Position numbers and translations under genes: made by a program. From the NCBI RefSeq assembly GCF_018687975.1, contig NZ_CP061310.1, forward strand, positions 868,001 through 932,000: a DNA stretch of 64,000 nucleotides, in the 5' to 3' direction. Of the stretch, positions 7,356-15,753 are shown in pieces (position 1 is the first letter of the stretch; every line of letters begins with the position of its first letter). The notes beneath the pieces are model-generated. The model saw only the letters and a program-made list of their open reading frames with translations. It made no database searches and was not told where the DNA came from. Source of the DNA: Polynucleobacter sp. es-EL-1 (lineage in GTDB: Bacteria > Pseudomonadota > Gammaproteobacteria > Burkholderiales > Burkholderiaceae).

Positions 7356-8888
7356 ATGAAGGAAATCATTCAACAGCTTGAAGCAAAGCGTGAACTCGCC
7401 AGATTGGGTGGCGGGCAAAAGCGCATCGCTGCTCAGCATTCAAAAGGTAAATTAACCGCACGAGAGCGCATTGAGCTCTTGCTCGATGCCGGAACCTTCG
7501 AAGAATGGGATATGTTCGTAGAGCATCGTTGCCACGATTTTGGAATGGCTGATCAGACTGTACCTGGTGATGGTGTTGTTACCGGTTATGGAATGATTAA
7601 TGGCCGTCTAGTCTTTGTATTTTCACAAGACTTCACGGTATTGGGTGGATCCCTTTCTGAGGCTCATGCAGAAAAGATTTGCAAGATCATGGATCAAGCG
7701 CTCAAAGTGGGCGCTCCGGTTATTGGTTTAAATGACTCTGGTGGCGCACGTATTCAAGAGGGTGTCGCTTCCCTGGGCGGCTATGCTGAAATCTTCCAGC
7801 GTAATGTCACTGCTTCTGGTGTGATTCCTCAGATTTCCCTCATCATGGGGCCTTCAGCAGGCGGCGCAGTGTATTCCCCAGCATTGACTGACTTTATCTT
7901 CATGGTGAAAGACAGCTCCTACATGTTTGTAACCGGTCCAGAAGTAGTGAAGACCGTGACGCATGAGGACGTAACGGCTGAAGAGTTGGGTGGCGCGGTA
8001 ACGCATTCAACCATTTCTGGCGTGTGTGATTTGGCATTTGATAATGATGTAGATGCGATCATGATGCTACGTCGTTTCTTTAACTATCTCCCACTCTCTA
8101 ATCGCGAGAAGCCTCCTATGATTAATGGGGCGATGCGCACTGAAGAGCCTGATTTTTCTTTAGATACTTTAGTTCCTAGTAATCCAAATCAGCCCTACGA
8201 TATGAAAGAGCTGATTGAGAAGATTGTGGATGATGGCGAGTTCTTTGAGCTGCAGCCTGACTATGCCAAAAATATCTTGATTGGATTTGCGCGCATGGAA
8301 GGTCGCTCCATCGGTATCGTAGCTAATCAGCCTTTGGTGCTAGCAGGCTGTTTAGATATCAAGGCATCCATTAAGGCGGCTCGTTTTGTTCGATTCTGTG
8401 ACGCCTTTAATATCCCAGTTATCACCTTAGTTGATGTGCCTGGTTTTATGCCTGGTACATCCCAAGAATATGGCGGCATTATTAAGCATGGCGCGAAGTT
8501 GTTATACGCCTATGCGGATTGCACTGTGCCTAAAGTAACTTTGATTACCCGTAAGGCTTATGGTGGTGCTTATGACGTGATGGCTTCAAAACATCTGCGT
8601 GGCGATGTGAACTTTGCCTGGCCTTCTGCAGAAATTGCAGTGATGGGGCCCAAGGGTGCTGTTGAAATTATTTTCCGTGAAGAAAAATCGGATCCGGCAA
8701 AAATTGCAGCGCGCGAAGCGGAATACAAAGCTAAGTTTGCAAATCCATTTGTGGCAGGTCGTCGTGGCTATATCGATGATGTGATTCTTCCCCATGAAAC
8801 TCGCAAACGTATTTCACGTTCTTTGGCGATGTTGAAAGATAAAGAACTCACTAATCCTGCGCGTAAACACGGCAATATTCCTCTGTAA
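7356..8888 (+). CDS. pccB: Propionyl-CoA carboxylase, carboxyltransferase (beta) subunit
   Basis: A 510-residue acyl-CoA carboxyltransferase. It transfers the carboxyl group from carboxybiotin to propionyl-CoA, giving (S)-methylmalonyl-CoA. The N-terminal crotonase-fold half contains GKLTARERIELLLDAGTFEE and the oxyanion-forming SGGARIQEGVASLGGY and MGPSAGGAVYSPALTDF. The C-terminal half carries VDVPGFMPGTSQEYGGIIKH and TRKAYGGAYDVMASKH. The start is the ATG at 7356 with AAGGGAG at 7344-7350, five bases upstream; the frame is open to 7299 but that stretch overlaps meaB. The substrate assignment to propionyl-CoA rests mainly on operon context with the mutase and MeaB; acetyl-CoA or broader acyl-CoA use cannot be excluded from sequence. 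Confidence 0.95.
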   Translation: MKEIIQQLEAKRELARLGGGQKRIAAQHSKGKLTARERIELLLDAGTFEEWDMFVEHRCHDFGMADQTVPGDGVVTGYGMINGRLVFVFSQDFTVLGGSLSEAHAEKICKIMDQALKVGAPVIGLNDSGGARIQEGVASLGGYAEIFQRNVTASGVIPQISLIMGPSAGGAVYSPALTDFIFMVKDSSYMFVTGPEVVKTVTHEDVTAEELGGAVTHSTISGVCDLAFDNDVDAIMMLRRFFNYLPLSNREKPPMINGAMRTEEPDFSLDTLVPSNPNQPYDMKELIEKIVDDGEFFELQPDYAKNILIGFARMEGRSIGIVANQPLVLAGCLDIKASIKAARFVRFCDAFNIPVITLVDVPGFMPGTSQEYGGIIKHGAKLLYAYADCTVPKVTLITRKAYGGAYDVMASKHLRGDVNFAWPSAEIAVMGPKGAVEIIFREEKSDPAKIAAREAEYKAKFANPFVAGRRGYIDDVILPHETRKRISRSLAMLKDKELTNPARKHGNIPL

Positions 8889-8902
8889 GGCGCCGATACA
8901 TC

Positions 8903-10939
8903 ATGACTACGAAAATGTTTAAGAAAATTTTGATTGCTAACCGCGGTGAGATTGCTTGCCGGGTGATGAAAACTGCCAAGAAGATGGGCATTAAGACGGT
9001 TGCCGTCTACTCTGAGGCCGATAAAGAGGCGCGTCATGTGCAAATGGCTGATGAAGCGGTCTGTATTGGACCAGCCCCTTCGCGTGAATCCTATTTAGTG
9101 ATGGATCGTATTATTCAGGCGTGTAAGGATACGGGTGCTGAAGCAGTTCATCCAGGTTACGGCTTTTTATCTGAGAATGAGCAGTTTGCAAAGCGCTGCG
9201 AAGAAGAAGGTATTGTTTTCATTGGCCCTAAGCATCAGTCCATTGCCGCCATGGGCGATAAGATTGCATCCAAGAAGCTCGCTTTAGATGCTAAGGTCAA
9301 CACCATTCCTGGCTATAACGAAGCGATTGATACGACCGAAGAAGCGGTCAAGATTGCTCAAGGTATCGGTTACCCGGTCATGATTAAGGCATCTGCTGGT
9401 GGTGGTGGTAAAGGTCTGCGGGTTGCATTTAATGATAAAGAGGCTGCCGAAGGTTTTGCTGCTTGCAAAACAGAGGCGATGAATAGCTTTGGCGATGATC
9501 GCATCTTCATTGAGAAGTTTGTTGAGGGTCCACGCCATATTGAGATTCAGGTATTGGGGGATGCCCACGGTAATGTGGTTTATCTTGGCGAGCGTGATTG
9601 CTCTATTCAGCGTCGCCATCAAAAGGTTATTGAAGAAGCGCCGTCACCCTTTATTGATCCAGCCACGCGCAAGGCGATGGGTGAACAAGCGGTTGCTTTG
9701 GCTAAAGCAGTGAACTATCAATCTGCGGGTACTGTCGAGTTTGTGGTTGGTAAAGATAAGTCTTTCTACTTCCTGGAGATGAATACCCGTTTGCAGGTTG
9801 AGCATCCTGTTACCGAAGGTATTACAGGGCTTGACCTTGTTGAGCAAATGATTCGGGTTGCTGCCGGTGAAAAATTGGCATTTAAGCAAGAAGATATCAA
9901 GCTCGATGGCTGGTCAATGGAGTGCCGTATCAATGCGGATGATCCATTTAGAAACTTCCTGCCATCTACGGGCCGTCTCGTCAAATATCGTCCGCCAGAA
10001 GCGGTCGATGGGGTGCGCGTTGATACTGGAGTCTATGAAGGCGGAGAGATCCCCATGTATTACGACTCCATGATTGCAAAATTGATTGTGCATGGCAAAG
10101 ATCGTGCTGAAGCGATTGAAAAGATGCGTGGCGCGCTCAATGACTTTGTGATTCGCGGCATCCATTCCAATATTCCATTTCAAGCTGCATTACTTCAGCA
10201 TCCGCGTTTTGTTTCAGGTGACTTCACAACGGGCTTTATCGCTGAAGAGTATCCAGAGGGTTTTAAGAAGGACTCTGTACAACCATCTGACTCAAAACGA
10301 TTGGCTGCTTTGGCTGCTTTTATGCGCTATCGCTATCTCGAGCACATTCAAATGATTGATGGTCAGCTAGCTGGCCATGAAATGACGATTGCAAAGAAGT
10401 TTGTGGTAGTAACAGGCAGTCGTGTGGGCTCTAGCGAAAATATTCAAGAAATTCCGATTCGCATAGAGTTAAAAGAGGGTGTTTATTCTGTCTACATCGA
10501 GGAATCTGATGGCGTCAGTCGCTACGATATCGTCAGCAATTGGAGACCGGGTGAGATTTGTTTGCGCGCTACGATTAATGGCACCAGCAAGATCACGGCA
10601 CAAGTTGAGCGTAAGGGCGTTAAATATGCCCTTGTATTGGATGGCGCACATTACGAGTGTATGGTTTTGAGCCCCTTAGGTGCAGAGTTACAACGCCGCA
10701 TGCCCGTTAAAGTTCCACCAGATACGTCTAAATTGGTCATGTCTCCTATGCCCGGCTTACTAACCAATATTTCTGTGAAAGTTGGAGAGCAAGTTACTGC
10801 AGGTCAAAAATTAGCAGCCATTGAAGCCATGAAAATGGAGAACACACTGGTTGCAGCCCAAGATGGTGTTGTCGCAGAGATCTGTGCCAATGTGGGTGAG
10901 AGTTTGGCTGTTGATCAACTTATTATCCGTTTTGAGTAA
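8903..10939 (+). CDS. pccA: Propionyl-CoA carboxylase, biotin carboxylase/biotin carrier (alpha) subunit
   Basis: A 678-residue two-function subunit. Residues about 5-450 are biotin carboxylase: FKKILIANRGEIACRVM at the start, the ATP-grasp glycine loop ASAGGGGKGLRVAF, the catalytic segment FLEMNTRLQVEHPVTEG and VYLGERDCSIQRRHQK. A linker or BT domain follows, and the C-terminal biotinyl domain (about 600-678) has the lysine to be biotinylated in AIEAMKMENTLV. It uses ATP and bicarbonate to carboxylate biotin for the PccB subunit. The ATG at 8903 lies 14 bases after pccB; only a weak, distant AAGG precedes it, so translational coupling with pccB is likely. The full-length BC-BCCP fusion excludes the split AccC/AccB of fatty acid synthesis. 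Confidence 0.96.
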   Translation: MTTKMFKKILIANRGEIACRVMKTAKKMGIKTVAVYSEADKEARHVQMADEAVCIGPAPSRESYLVMDRIIQACKDTGAEAVHPGYGFLSENEQFAKRCEEEGIVFIGPKHQSIAAMGDKIASKKLALDAKVNTIPGYNEAIDTTEEAVKIAQGIGYPVMIKASAGGGGKGLRVAFNDKEAAEGFAACKTEAMNSFGDDRIFIEKFVEGPRHIEIQVLGDAHGNVVYLGERDCSIQRRHQKVIEEAPSPFIDPATRKAMGEQAVALAKAVNYQSAGTVEFVVGKDKSFYFLEMNTRLQVEHPVTEGITGLDLVEQMIRVAAGEKLAFKQEDIKLDGWSMECRINADDPFRNFLPSTGRLVKYRPPEAVDGVRVDTGVYEGGEIPMYYDSMIAKLIVHGKDRAEAIEKMRGALNDFVIRGIHSNIPFQAALLQHPRFVSGDFTTGFIAEEYPEGFKKDSVQPSDSKRLAALAAFMRYRYLEHIQMIDGQLAGHEMTIAKKFVVVTGSRVGSSENIQEIPIRIELKEGVYSVYIEESDGVSRYDIVSNWRPGEICLRATINGTSKITAQVERKGVKYALVLDGAHYECMVLSPLGAELQRRMPVKVPPDTSKLVMSPMPGLLTNISVKVGEQVTAGQKLAAIEAMKMENTLVAAQDGVVAEICANVGESLAVDQLIIRFE

Positions 10940-10944
10940 GGCGC

Positions 10945-11412
10945 ATGATGACTAAGCCATTCAAAATTCTAGGCATTCAACAAGTAGCCATTGGCGGTGA
11001 GAATAAAGAGCGTCTTCGCAAACTTTGGGTTGATTTATTAGGCTTTGACTATAAAAGCACTTTTGTATCCGAGCGTGAGAACGTAGACGAAGATATTTGC
11101 GCCATTGGTAAAGGGGCTCACGAGATTGAGGTTGATTTGATGCAACCCTTTGATATCGAAAAGAAGCCAGCTGTTCACCAAACCCCTTTAAATCACATTG
11201 GTTTATGGGTTGATGATCTTCCCAAGGCTGTGGAATGGCTCTCTGCCCAAGGTCTGCGATTTGCGCCTGGCGGAATTCGTAAAGGTGCAGCAGGCTATGA
11301 CATTACTTTTGTCCACCCTAAAGGCAATGAAGAGTTTCCGCTATGTGGTGAAGGTGTACTGATTGAGCTAGTGCAAGCCCCACCAGATATCATTGCGGGC
11401 CTAAGTTCATAG
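10945..11412 (+). CDS. VOC-family protein, probable methylmalonyl-CoA epimerase
   Basis: A 155-residue vicinal-oxygen-chelate protein with two beta-alpha-beta-beta-beta modules. The second module is close in pattern to methylmalonyl-CoA epimerase: LNHIGLWVDDLPKAVEWL, then FVHPKG and GVLIELVQAP, with the His of NHIG and the Glu of LIEL as metal ligands. In the first strand, where epimerases have the ligand His (IDHV), this protein has IQQVAI, so Gln replaces His. It is the last gene of the mutase/carboxylase operon, five bases after pccA, exactly where the epimerase needed to convert the (S) to the (R) isomer would be expected. Two adjacent ATGs (10945 and 10948) are possible starts; AAGG is better spaced for the second. 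Family membership is firm; the enzymatic role is inferred from context. Confidence 0.72.
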   Translation: MMTKPFKILGIQQVAIGGENKERLRKLWVDLLGFDYKSTFVSERENVDEDICAIGKGAHEIEVDLMQPFDIEKKPAVHQTPLNHIGLWVDDLPKAVEWLSAQGLRFAPGGIRKGAAGYDITFVHPKGNEEFPLCGEGVLIELVQAPPDIIAGLSS

Positions 11413-11428
11413 TTATAGAGAGCGCAAA

Positions 11429-12148
11429 TTGACCCATATACTGGCCATCGACACTTCCACGGCGTGGTGTTCGGTGGCTTTATCTTTAGCTGACCAGAGC
11501 GTTTGTCGTCACGAAAAAGTATCGGCTGGCGCAAGTCAACTGCTATTGCCTTGGGTCGATGAATTGCTACAAGAGCAGTCTCTCACGCTCACCGATATAG
11601 ATGCTGTTGCCATAGGTATTGGACCTGGAGCATTTACAGGGGTTCGCCTAGGCGTAGCTGTTGTCCAAGGTCTGGCAATTGCCAAAAAGTTACCAGTATT
11701 GCCAGTGGCTAGCTTAGATGCCATTGCATCACAACTGGTGCTTACCCCCCATTTTTTGGAATCACAATCTCATATCTTTATGGTGGCAGTGGATGCGCGT
11801 ATGGGTGAAGTTTATTGGGCTCGCTATCAAGTGCAGATAAATGCATTACCCCAGCGCTTGGGTGAGATCCAACTGAGTACTCCAGAGTTGGTAGAGCTTG
11901 ATGGTATTGAGTATATTGCTGGTAGTGCGATTAATGAGTTTGGTGAACGGTTGCTTGGTGCGCAGTATGCTTGTCTATCTGACGCACGTCTAAATCGATC
12001 GATTGGCGTCGATGCACTTGGTGTTTTGGCTTGTGCCAAGCAGATGTGGGCTCAAGGCTTGCAACAGGACGTTCATTTACTCGAGCCTTTATATGTCCGC
12101 AATAAGGTGGCATTTACTGCCCAAGAGCGCAGTCAGCAGCATGGATAA
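11429..12148 (+). CDS. tsaB: tRNA threonylcarbamoyladenosine biosynthesis protein TsaB
   Basis: A 239-residue ASKHA-fold protein. The N-terminal ILAIDTSTAWCSVAL and the GIGPGAFTGVRLGVAVVQGLA segment are the TsaB signature. TsaB is the inactive paralogue of TsaD that scaffolds the TsaB-TsaD-TsaE complex making t6A37 in tRNAs decoding ANN codons. It starts with TTG at 11429: GAGAG at 11418-11422 is six bases upstream and no ATG fits the conserved N-terminus. The stop overlaps the ATG of rimI by eight bases, indicating translational coupling; the tsaB-rimI pair is a common bacterial arrangement. Confidence 0.93.
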   Translation: MTHILAIDTSTAWCSVALSLADQSVCRHEKVSAGASQLLLPWVDELLQEQSLTLTDIDAVAIGIGPGAFTGVRLGVAVVQGLAIAKKLPVLPVASLDAIASQLVLTPHFLESQSHIFMVAVDARMGEVYWARYQVQINALPQRLGEIQLSTPELVELDGIEYIAGSAINEFGERLLGAQYACLSDARLNRSIGVDALGVLACAKQMWAQGLQQDVHLLEPLYVRNKVAFTAQERSQQHG

Positions 12149-12665
12149 GGATTTGGAGCGTGGCGCTGAACTTTCGTTCATGCCGATGACTAGCGCTGAC
12201 TTGGATGAAGTTCTTTCTATTGAATCTATCTCCCATCTTCATCCCTGGACGAAGGGCAATTTCTCGGATTCATTAGCGGCAGGTCATTGGGCCTATTGTA
12301 TTCGCCCAGAAATAGGGGAGTGTGTTGCCGGTAGTTTTTTGGATCCCAAAATTCTCTGGGCTTACTGTGTGTTGTTTCCCGCCGTTGATGAGTTGCATCT
12401 TTTGAATATTACAGTGTCGCCTCAGTTGCGTAGGCTAGGTATTGGCGCACGAATGATGGGGGCTATTGAGGGTGTGGCTGCACAGCAAGGGATGCCTAGA
12501 ATTATCCTAGAAGTGCGACCCAGTAATGCTAGTGCTTTAAAGCTATACCAAAGCCTGGGATATGAACAGATTGGCTTGCGTAAGAACTATTACCCTGCCG
12601 AACCTGGCTCTGGCGCACGAGAGGATGCGCTTGTTATGGCTAAATCGATTAAGCTAGAGACATGA
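12141..12665 (+). CDS. rimI: Ribosomal protein S18-alanine N-acetyltransferase RimI
   Basis: A 174-residue GNAT acetyltransferase that acetylates the N-terminal alanine of ribosomal protein S18. Visible features are the RimI-like SIESISHLHPWTKGNFSDSL, the conserved LHLLNITVSPQLRRLGIGARMM (acetyl-CoA pyrophosphate loop, R-x-x-G-x-G/A) and LEVRPSNASALKLYQSLGYEQIGLRKNYYP split over strands 5-7. The ATG at 12141 overlaps the end of tsaB. The frame is open upstream to 12003, but that extension lies inside tsaB and is not RimI-like. The downstream gene overlaps it by four bases (ATGA-type coupling). Confidence 0.93.
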   Translation: MDKDLERGAELSFMPMTSADLDEVLSIESISHLHPWTKGNFSDSLAAGHWAYCIRPEIGECVAGSFLDPKILWAYCVLFPAVDELHLLNITVSPQLRRLGIGARMMGAIEGVAAQQGMPRIILEVRPSNASALKLYQSLGYEQIGLRKNYYPAEPGSGAREDALVMAKSIKLET

Positions 12666-13210
12666 ACACCAACACACACTCTGCTTTTTTAAAAGAGATG
12701 GGCATTACCCAATGGACCTCCCGCGATGCGGTAGGCACTGCATTTGTTGCCGATTTTCAATCTGAAAATTTAGTAGAGGGTAGCTCCGCATCACAAACTC
12801 CGGCAACCGCCGATAGTAGAGTCCCGAACGGGATGTGGTGGTTTATTGGAAGCAAACCGCAAGGTGATTCTGAGCAATTGATGCAGAATATTATTCGGGC
12901 ATTGGGTTTAAGTGCTCAAGAGTGGTCTTGGAAGAATCTGAATGAGCTCATTGACCCAGAGGATTTGCCTCAGGATGGCATGCCAATAGTGGCAATCGCT
13001 TTAGGTGGTTCAGTGGCGCAAAAATTATCCGGTGAGAGAGATGCTTTGCCTCAATTGAGACAAACCATCTTAGCTATGAGTGATGAAGGACTTGAAGAAC
13101 TTCCATTAATAGCCACATTTGATCTTAGCCATTTGCTTTCTAGACCTAAAGATAAGGCCTTGTTTTGGCAGGATGTATTACTCGCTAAATCAGTCTTGCA
13201 AAATCTTTAG
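12662..13210 (+). CDS. HolD (DNA polymerase III psi)-like protein with a degenerate uracil-DNA-glycosylase fold
   Basis: A 182-residue protein with no cysteine. The N-terminus LKEMGITQWTSRDA resembles the clamp-loader-binding peptide of E. coli psi as I recall it (LQQLGITQW). Residues about 72-110, including MQNIIRALGLSAQEW, resemble the psi helix with DVLRALTVSPDQV, and the C-terminal SRPKDKALFWQDV resembles its ARAALWQQI. The same regions can also be laid over family-4 uracil-DNA glycosylase (MWWFIGSKPQGD in place of the GEAPG motif, IVAIALGGSVAQKL for the ALG-AAQ strand, TFDLSHLL in place of YHPAYLL), but the four Fe-S cysteines and both catalytic motifs are missing. It overlaps rimI by four bases; in E. 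coli holD also lies next to rimI. I therefore read it as a probable psi subunit. An inactive glycosylase relative is the alternative. No database check was possible. Confidence 0.6.
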   Translation: MNTNTHSAFLKEMGITQWTSRDAVGTAFVADFQSENLVEGSSASQTPATADSRVPNGMWWFIGSKPQGDSEQLMQNIIRALGLSAQEWSWKNLNELIDPEDLPQDGMPIVAIALGGSVAQKLSGERDALPQLRQTILAMSDEGLEELPLIATFDLSHLLSRPKDKALFWQDVLLAKSVLQNL

Positions 13211-13215
13211 TGCCT

Positions 13216-14535
13216 TTAGTGCTTATGCTCACCAATGAGATGCATCGAGTCATATTCAGCTTGATTGGCCTTGTGGCGCTTAATCACTAGCCACATAATC
13301 AGACTCACAGCAACACCAAATCCGATGATCACAAACTGAATCGGTACGTCTAGCCAAATCAATCCTGAGTAAATCATCAACATCATGAGAACGGAAATAT
13401 TCTCATTGAAGTTTTGTACGGCAATGGAATGGCCTGCTGACATGAGGACATGTCCACGATGTTGGAGTAGGGCATTCATCGGCACCACAAAGTAACCCGC
13501 TAGCCATCCTACCAATATGAGTAAGAAATACGCTGGCAATAAATTGAGTGTGACTTCTGCTGCACCTATTTTAAAAAGCGTAGTCTGTGGCAGCATGTCA
13601 GAGTTATAAACAGCCATAATGCAAACGACTAGACCCATGGCGATTCCGTAGGGCAATACCTTAAGAGAGCTGCGCAATGGAATTTTCCAGGCAGCCCAAA
13701 CAGCACCACCGGCAACACCAAATGCGGAGATGGCCTGCAAAATGGCCCCTTGTGATAGAGACATATGCAGGGCAACTTGGGCCCACTTAATCACAATAAA
13801 TTGCAAGGTAGCGCCAGCACCCCAAAAGAGGGTGGTAACTGCCAAAGAGATTTGCCCTAAGCGGTCATTCCAGAGAGTAGTAAAGCAGACTGAAAAATCC
13901 TTGATTAACTCAATGGGATTGGTTTTTTGGGACTCATAACGTGCTCCGGTATCTGGAATGCGCAAGTTAATTAATGCTGCTAAGACATAAATCAGCATGA
14001 TGATCATGATGGCAGACTCGGCAGCCGTATCGATACTGGTATCTAGAAAGGGTAAATCCCACGAAAGGAGACTCTGGGAGACGGACTTGCTAATGAGTAC
14101 ACCTCCAAGTACGGTCCCCATAATGATGGAGCCGACAGTTAGGCCTTCAATCCAGCCATTGGCAGCAACGAGTTTTTCTGGAGGGAGAAGCTCAGTCAAA
14201 ATACCGTACTTTGCTGGTGAATAGGCGGCTGCACCAAGACCAACAATGGCGTAGGCAAGCAAAGGGTGACTACCAAACAGCATGACTACACAACCAACAA
14301 ATTTGATTGTGTTGGTAATGAACATGACATTGCCTTTAGGGCGGGAGTCAGCAAAAGCGCCTACGAATGCAGCAAGCAAGACATAGGAAAGTACAAAAAA
14401 TAATTTGAGTAGCGGGGTCATCCAAGCGGGAGCTTGGAGTTGGACCAAAAGCGCAATTGCCGCAATCAGCAGTGCGTTATCAGCCAGCGACGAAAAAAAT
14501 TGCGCCGCCATAATGGTGTAAAAACTACGGTTCAT
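13216..14535 (-). CDS. lplT: Lysophospholipid transporter LplT (MFS)
   Basis: A 439-residue major facilitator with about twelve hydrophobic segments. The N-terminus FYTIMAAQFFSSLADNALLI and the segments FVGAFADSRPKGNVMF, GLGAAAYSPAKYGILTELLP and VAANGWIEGLTVGSIIMGT are characteristic of LplT, which flips lysophosphatidylethanolamine across the inner membrane for reacylation. The usual partner Aas acyltransferase is not in the window. The gene is convergent with the holD-like gene (five bases between stops) and divergent from alr, with about 50 bases between the two starts. Confidence 0.92.
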   Translation of the reverse strand: MNRSFYTIMAAQFFSSLADNALLIAAIALLVQLQAPAWMTPLLKLFFVLSYVLLAAFVGAFADSRPKGNVMFITNTIKFVGCVVMLFGSHPLLAYAIVGLGAAAYSPAKYGILTELLPPEKLVAANGWIEGLTVGSIIMGTVLGGVLISKSVSQSLLSWDLPFLDTSIDTAAESAIMIIMLIYVLAALINLRIPDTGARYESQKTNPIELIKDFSVCFTTLWNDRLGQISLAVTTLFWGAGATLQFIVIKWAQVALHMSLSQGAILQAISAFGVAGGAVWAAWKIPLRSSLKVLPYGIAMGLVVCIMAVYNSDMLPQTTLFKIGAAEVTLNLLPAYFLLILVGWLAGYFVVPMNALLQHRGHVLMSAGHSIAVQNFNENISVLMMLMIYSGLIWLDVPIQFVIIGFGVAVSLIMWLVIKRHKANQAEYDSMHLIGEHKH

Positions 14536-14585
14536 TCGTACAATCTAGTCATTACATCAATTAAAACATGAAAGGAGGGGTTGAT

Positions 14586-15710
14586 ATGGGTTTAACAGCT
14601 AATCACCTGGTAAATAGACCAATTTTGGCATCTATCGACACCGAGGCCTTTCGCCATAATTTAAACCGAATTCGAGAGCTTGCCCCAGAATCCAAAATTT
14701 GGGCTGTGATTAAGGCAAAAGCCTATGGTCATGGGCTAGAGGCTGCCTTAAAAGGCCTTGAATCTGCCGATGGTTTTGCACTTTTGGATATTGCAGATGC
14801 CCAATGGTTTAGAGACCACAAATGGAGTGGGCGTATTTTGCTTTTGGAGGGGCTATTCCATCAAGAAGAGTTGGAGACGGCAGTTCAATTACGCTGTGAC
14901 ATGGTTGTTCATAATGAAAAACAGCTTGAGTGGCTTGAGTCTTACTCGAATCATTCTGGCCACCCCATTAATCTCTTTTTAAAGCTTAATTCCGGCATGA
15001 ATCGTCTTGGATTTAAGCCAGAACAGTACCGTGATGCTTACCACCGTTTGCACGCTGCGGGTTATCACATGCACCACATGACCCACTTCGCTAATGCTGA
15101 TCAAGTTGATCGCTCGCCATCGGTGGGTGCGCAAGTGGAATGTTTTGAGTCCACCATTGCTGGATTAGAAGCGCCAACATCTTTAGCTAATTCAGCGGCG
15201 ATTCTTTGGCATCGCAATGCTTTGGGAGATTGGATTCGTCCTGGGATCATGCTGTATGGGGTTTCACCAACAGGTACTTATGCTGATATTGCCCGCTCTG
15301 AGCTGCTCCCAGTCATGCAACTGCGTAGTGAAATTATCGAGATTCAGGAATTAAAGAAGGGTGATCACGTAGGTTATGGTGGTCGATTTGAGGCCCCAGA
15401 AGATATGCGTATTGGTGTCATTGCTTGTGGCTATGCCGATGGCTATCCGCGCCATGCGGTAGATGGGACTCCAGTATGGGTGCAGGGTGCAGGTCCTGAC
15501 TATGATGATGTCGTGTGCCCAATTGCAGGGCAAGTATCCATGGATATGCTGACTATTGATTTACGAGAGGCCCCCAATGCCAAGGTTGGTAGTGCTGTTG
15601 AGCTTTGGGGTGGAGAGATACCGGTGGATGATGTCGCGCAAATGAGCGGCACGATTGGCTATGAATTAATTTGCGCTTTAGCGCCCCGCGTACCGGTAAG
15701 TATTAAGTAA
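14586..15710 (+). CDS. alr: Alanine racemase
   Basis: A 374-residue PLP enzyme that makes D-alanine for peptidoglycan. The PLP lysine is K43 in WAVIKAKAYGHG. The second catalytic residue, a tyrosine, lies in HVGYGGRFEAP (about residue 262), and MDMLTIDL and LWGG follow in the C-terminal beta domain. I choose the ATG at 14586 because AAAGGAGGGG (14571-14580), an unusually strong ribosome-binding site, ends five bases upstream; the ATG at 14568 lies before that site. The gene ends 43 bases from the convergent bamD. Confidence 0.95.
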   Translation: MGLTANHLVNRPILASIDTEAFRHNLNRIRELAPESKIWAVIKAKAYGHGLEAALKGLESADGFALLDIADAQWFRDHKWSGRILLLEGLFHQEELETAVQLRCDMVVHNEKQLEWLESYSNHSGHPINLFLKLNSGMNRLGFKPEQYRDAYHRLHAAGYHMHHMTHFANADQVDRSPSVGAQVECFESTIAGLEAPTSLANSAAILWHRNALGDWIRPGIMLYGVSPTGTYADIARSELLPVMQLRSEIIEIQELKKGDHVGYGGRFEAPEDMRIGVIACGYADGYPRHAVDGTPVWVQGAGPDYDDVVCPIAGQVSMDMLTIDLREAPNAKVGSAVELWGGEIPVDDVAQMSGTIGYELICALAPRVPVSIK

Positions 15711-15753
15711 GCAATTGACCAAGTGAGCCTTGATTAATTGACTTTGCTGTGTC

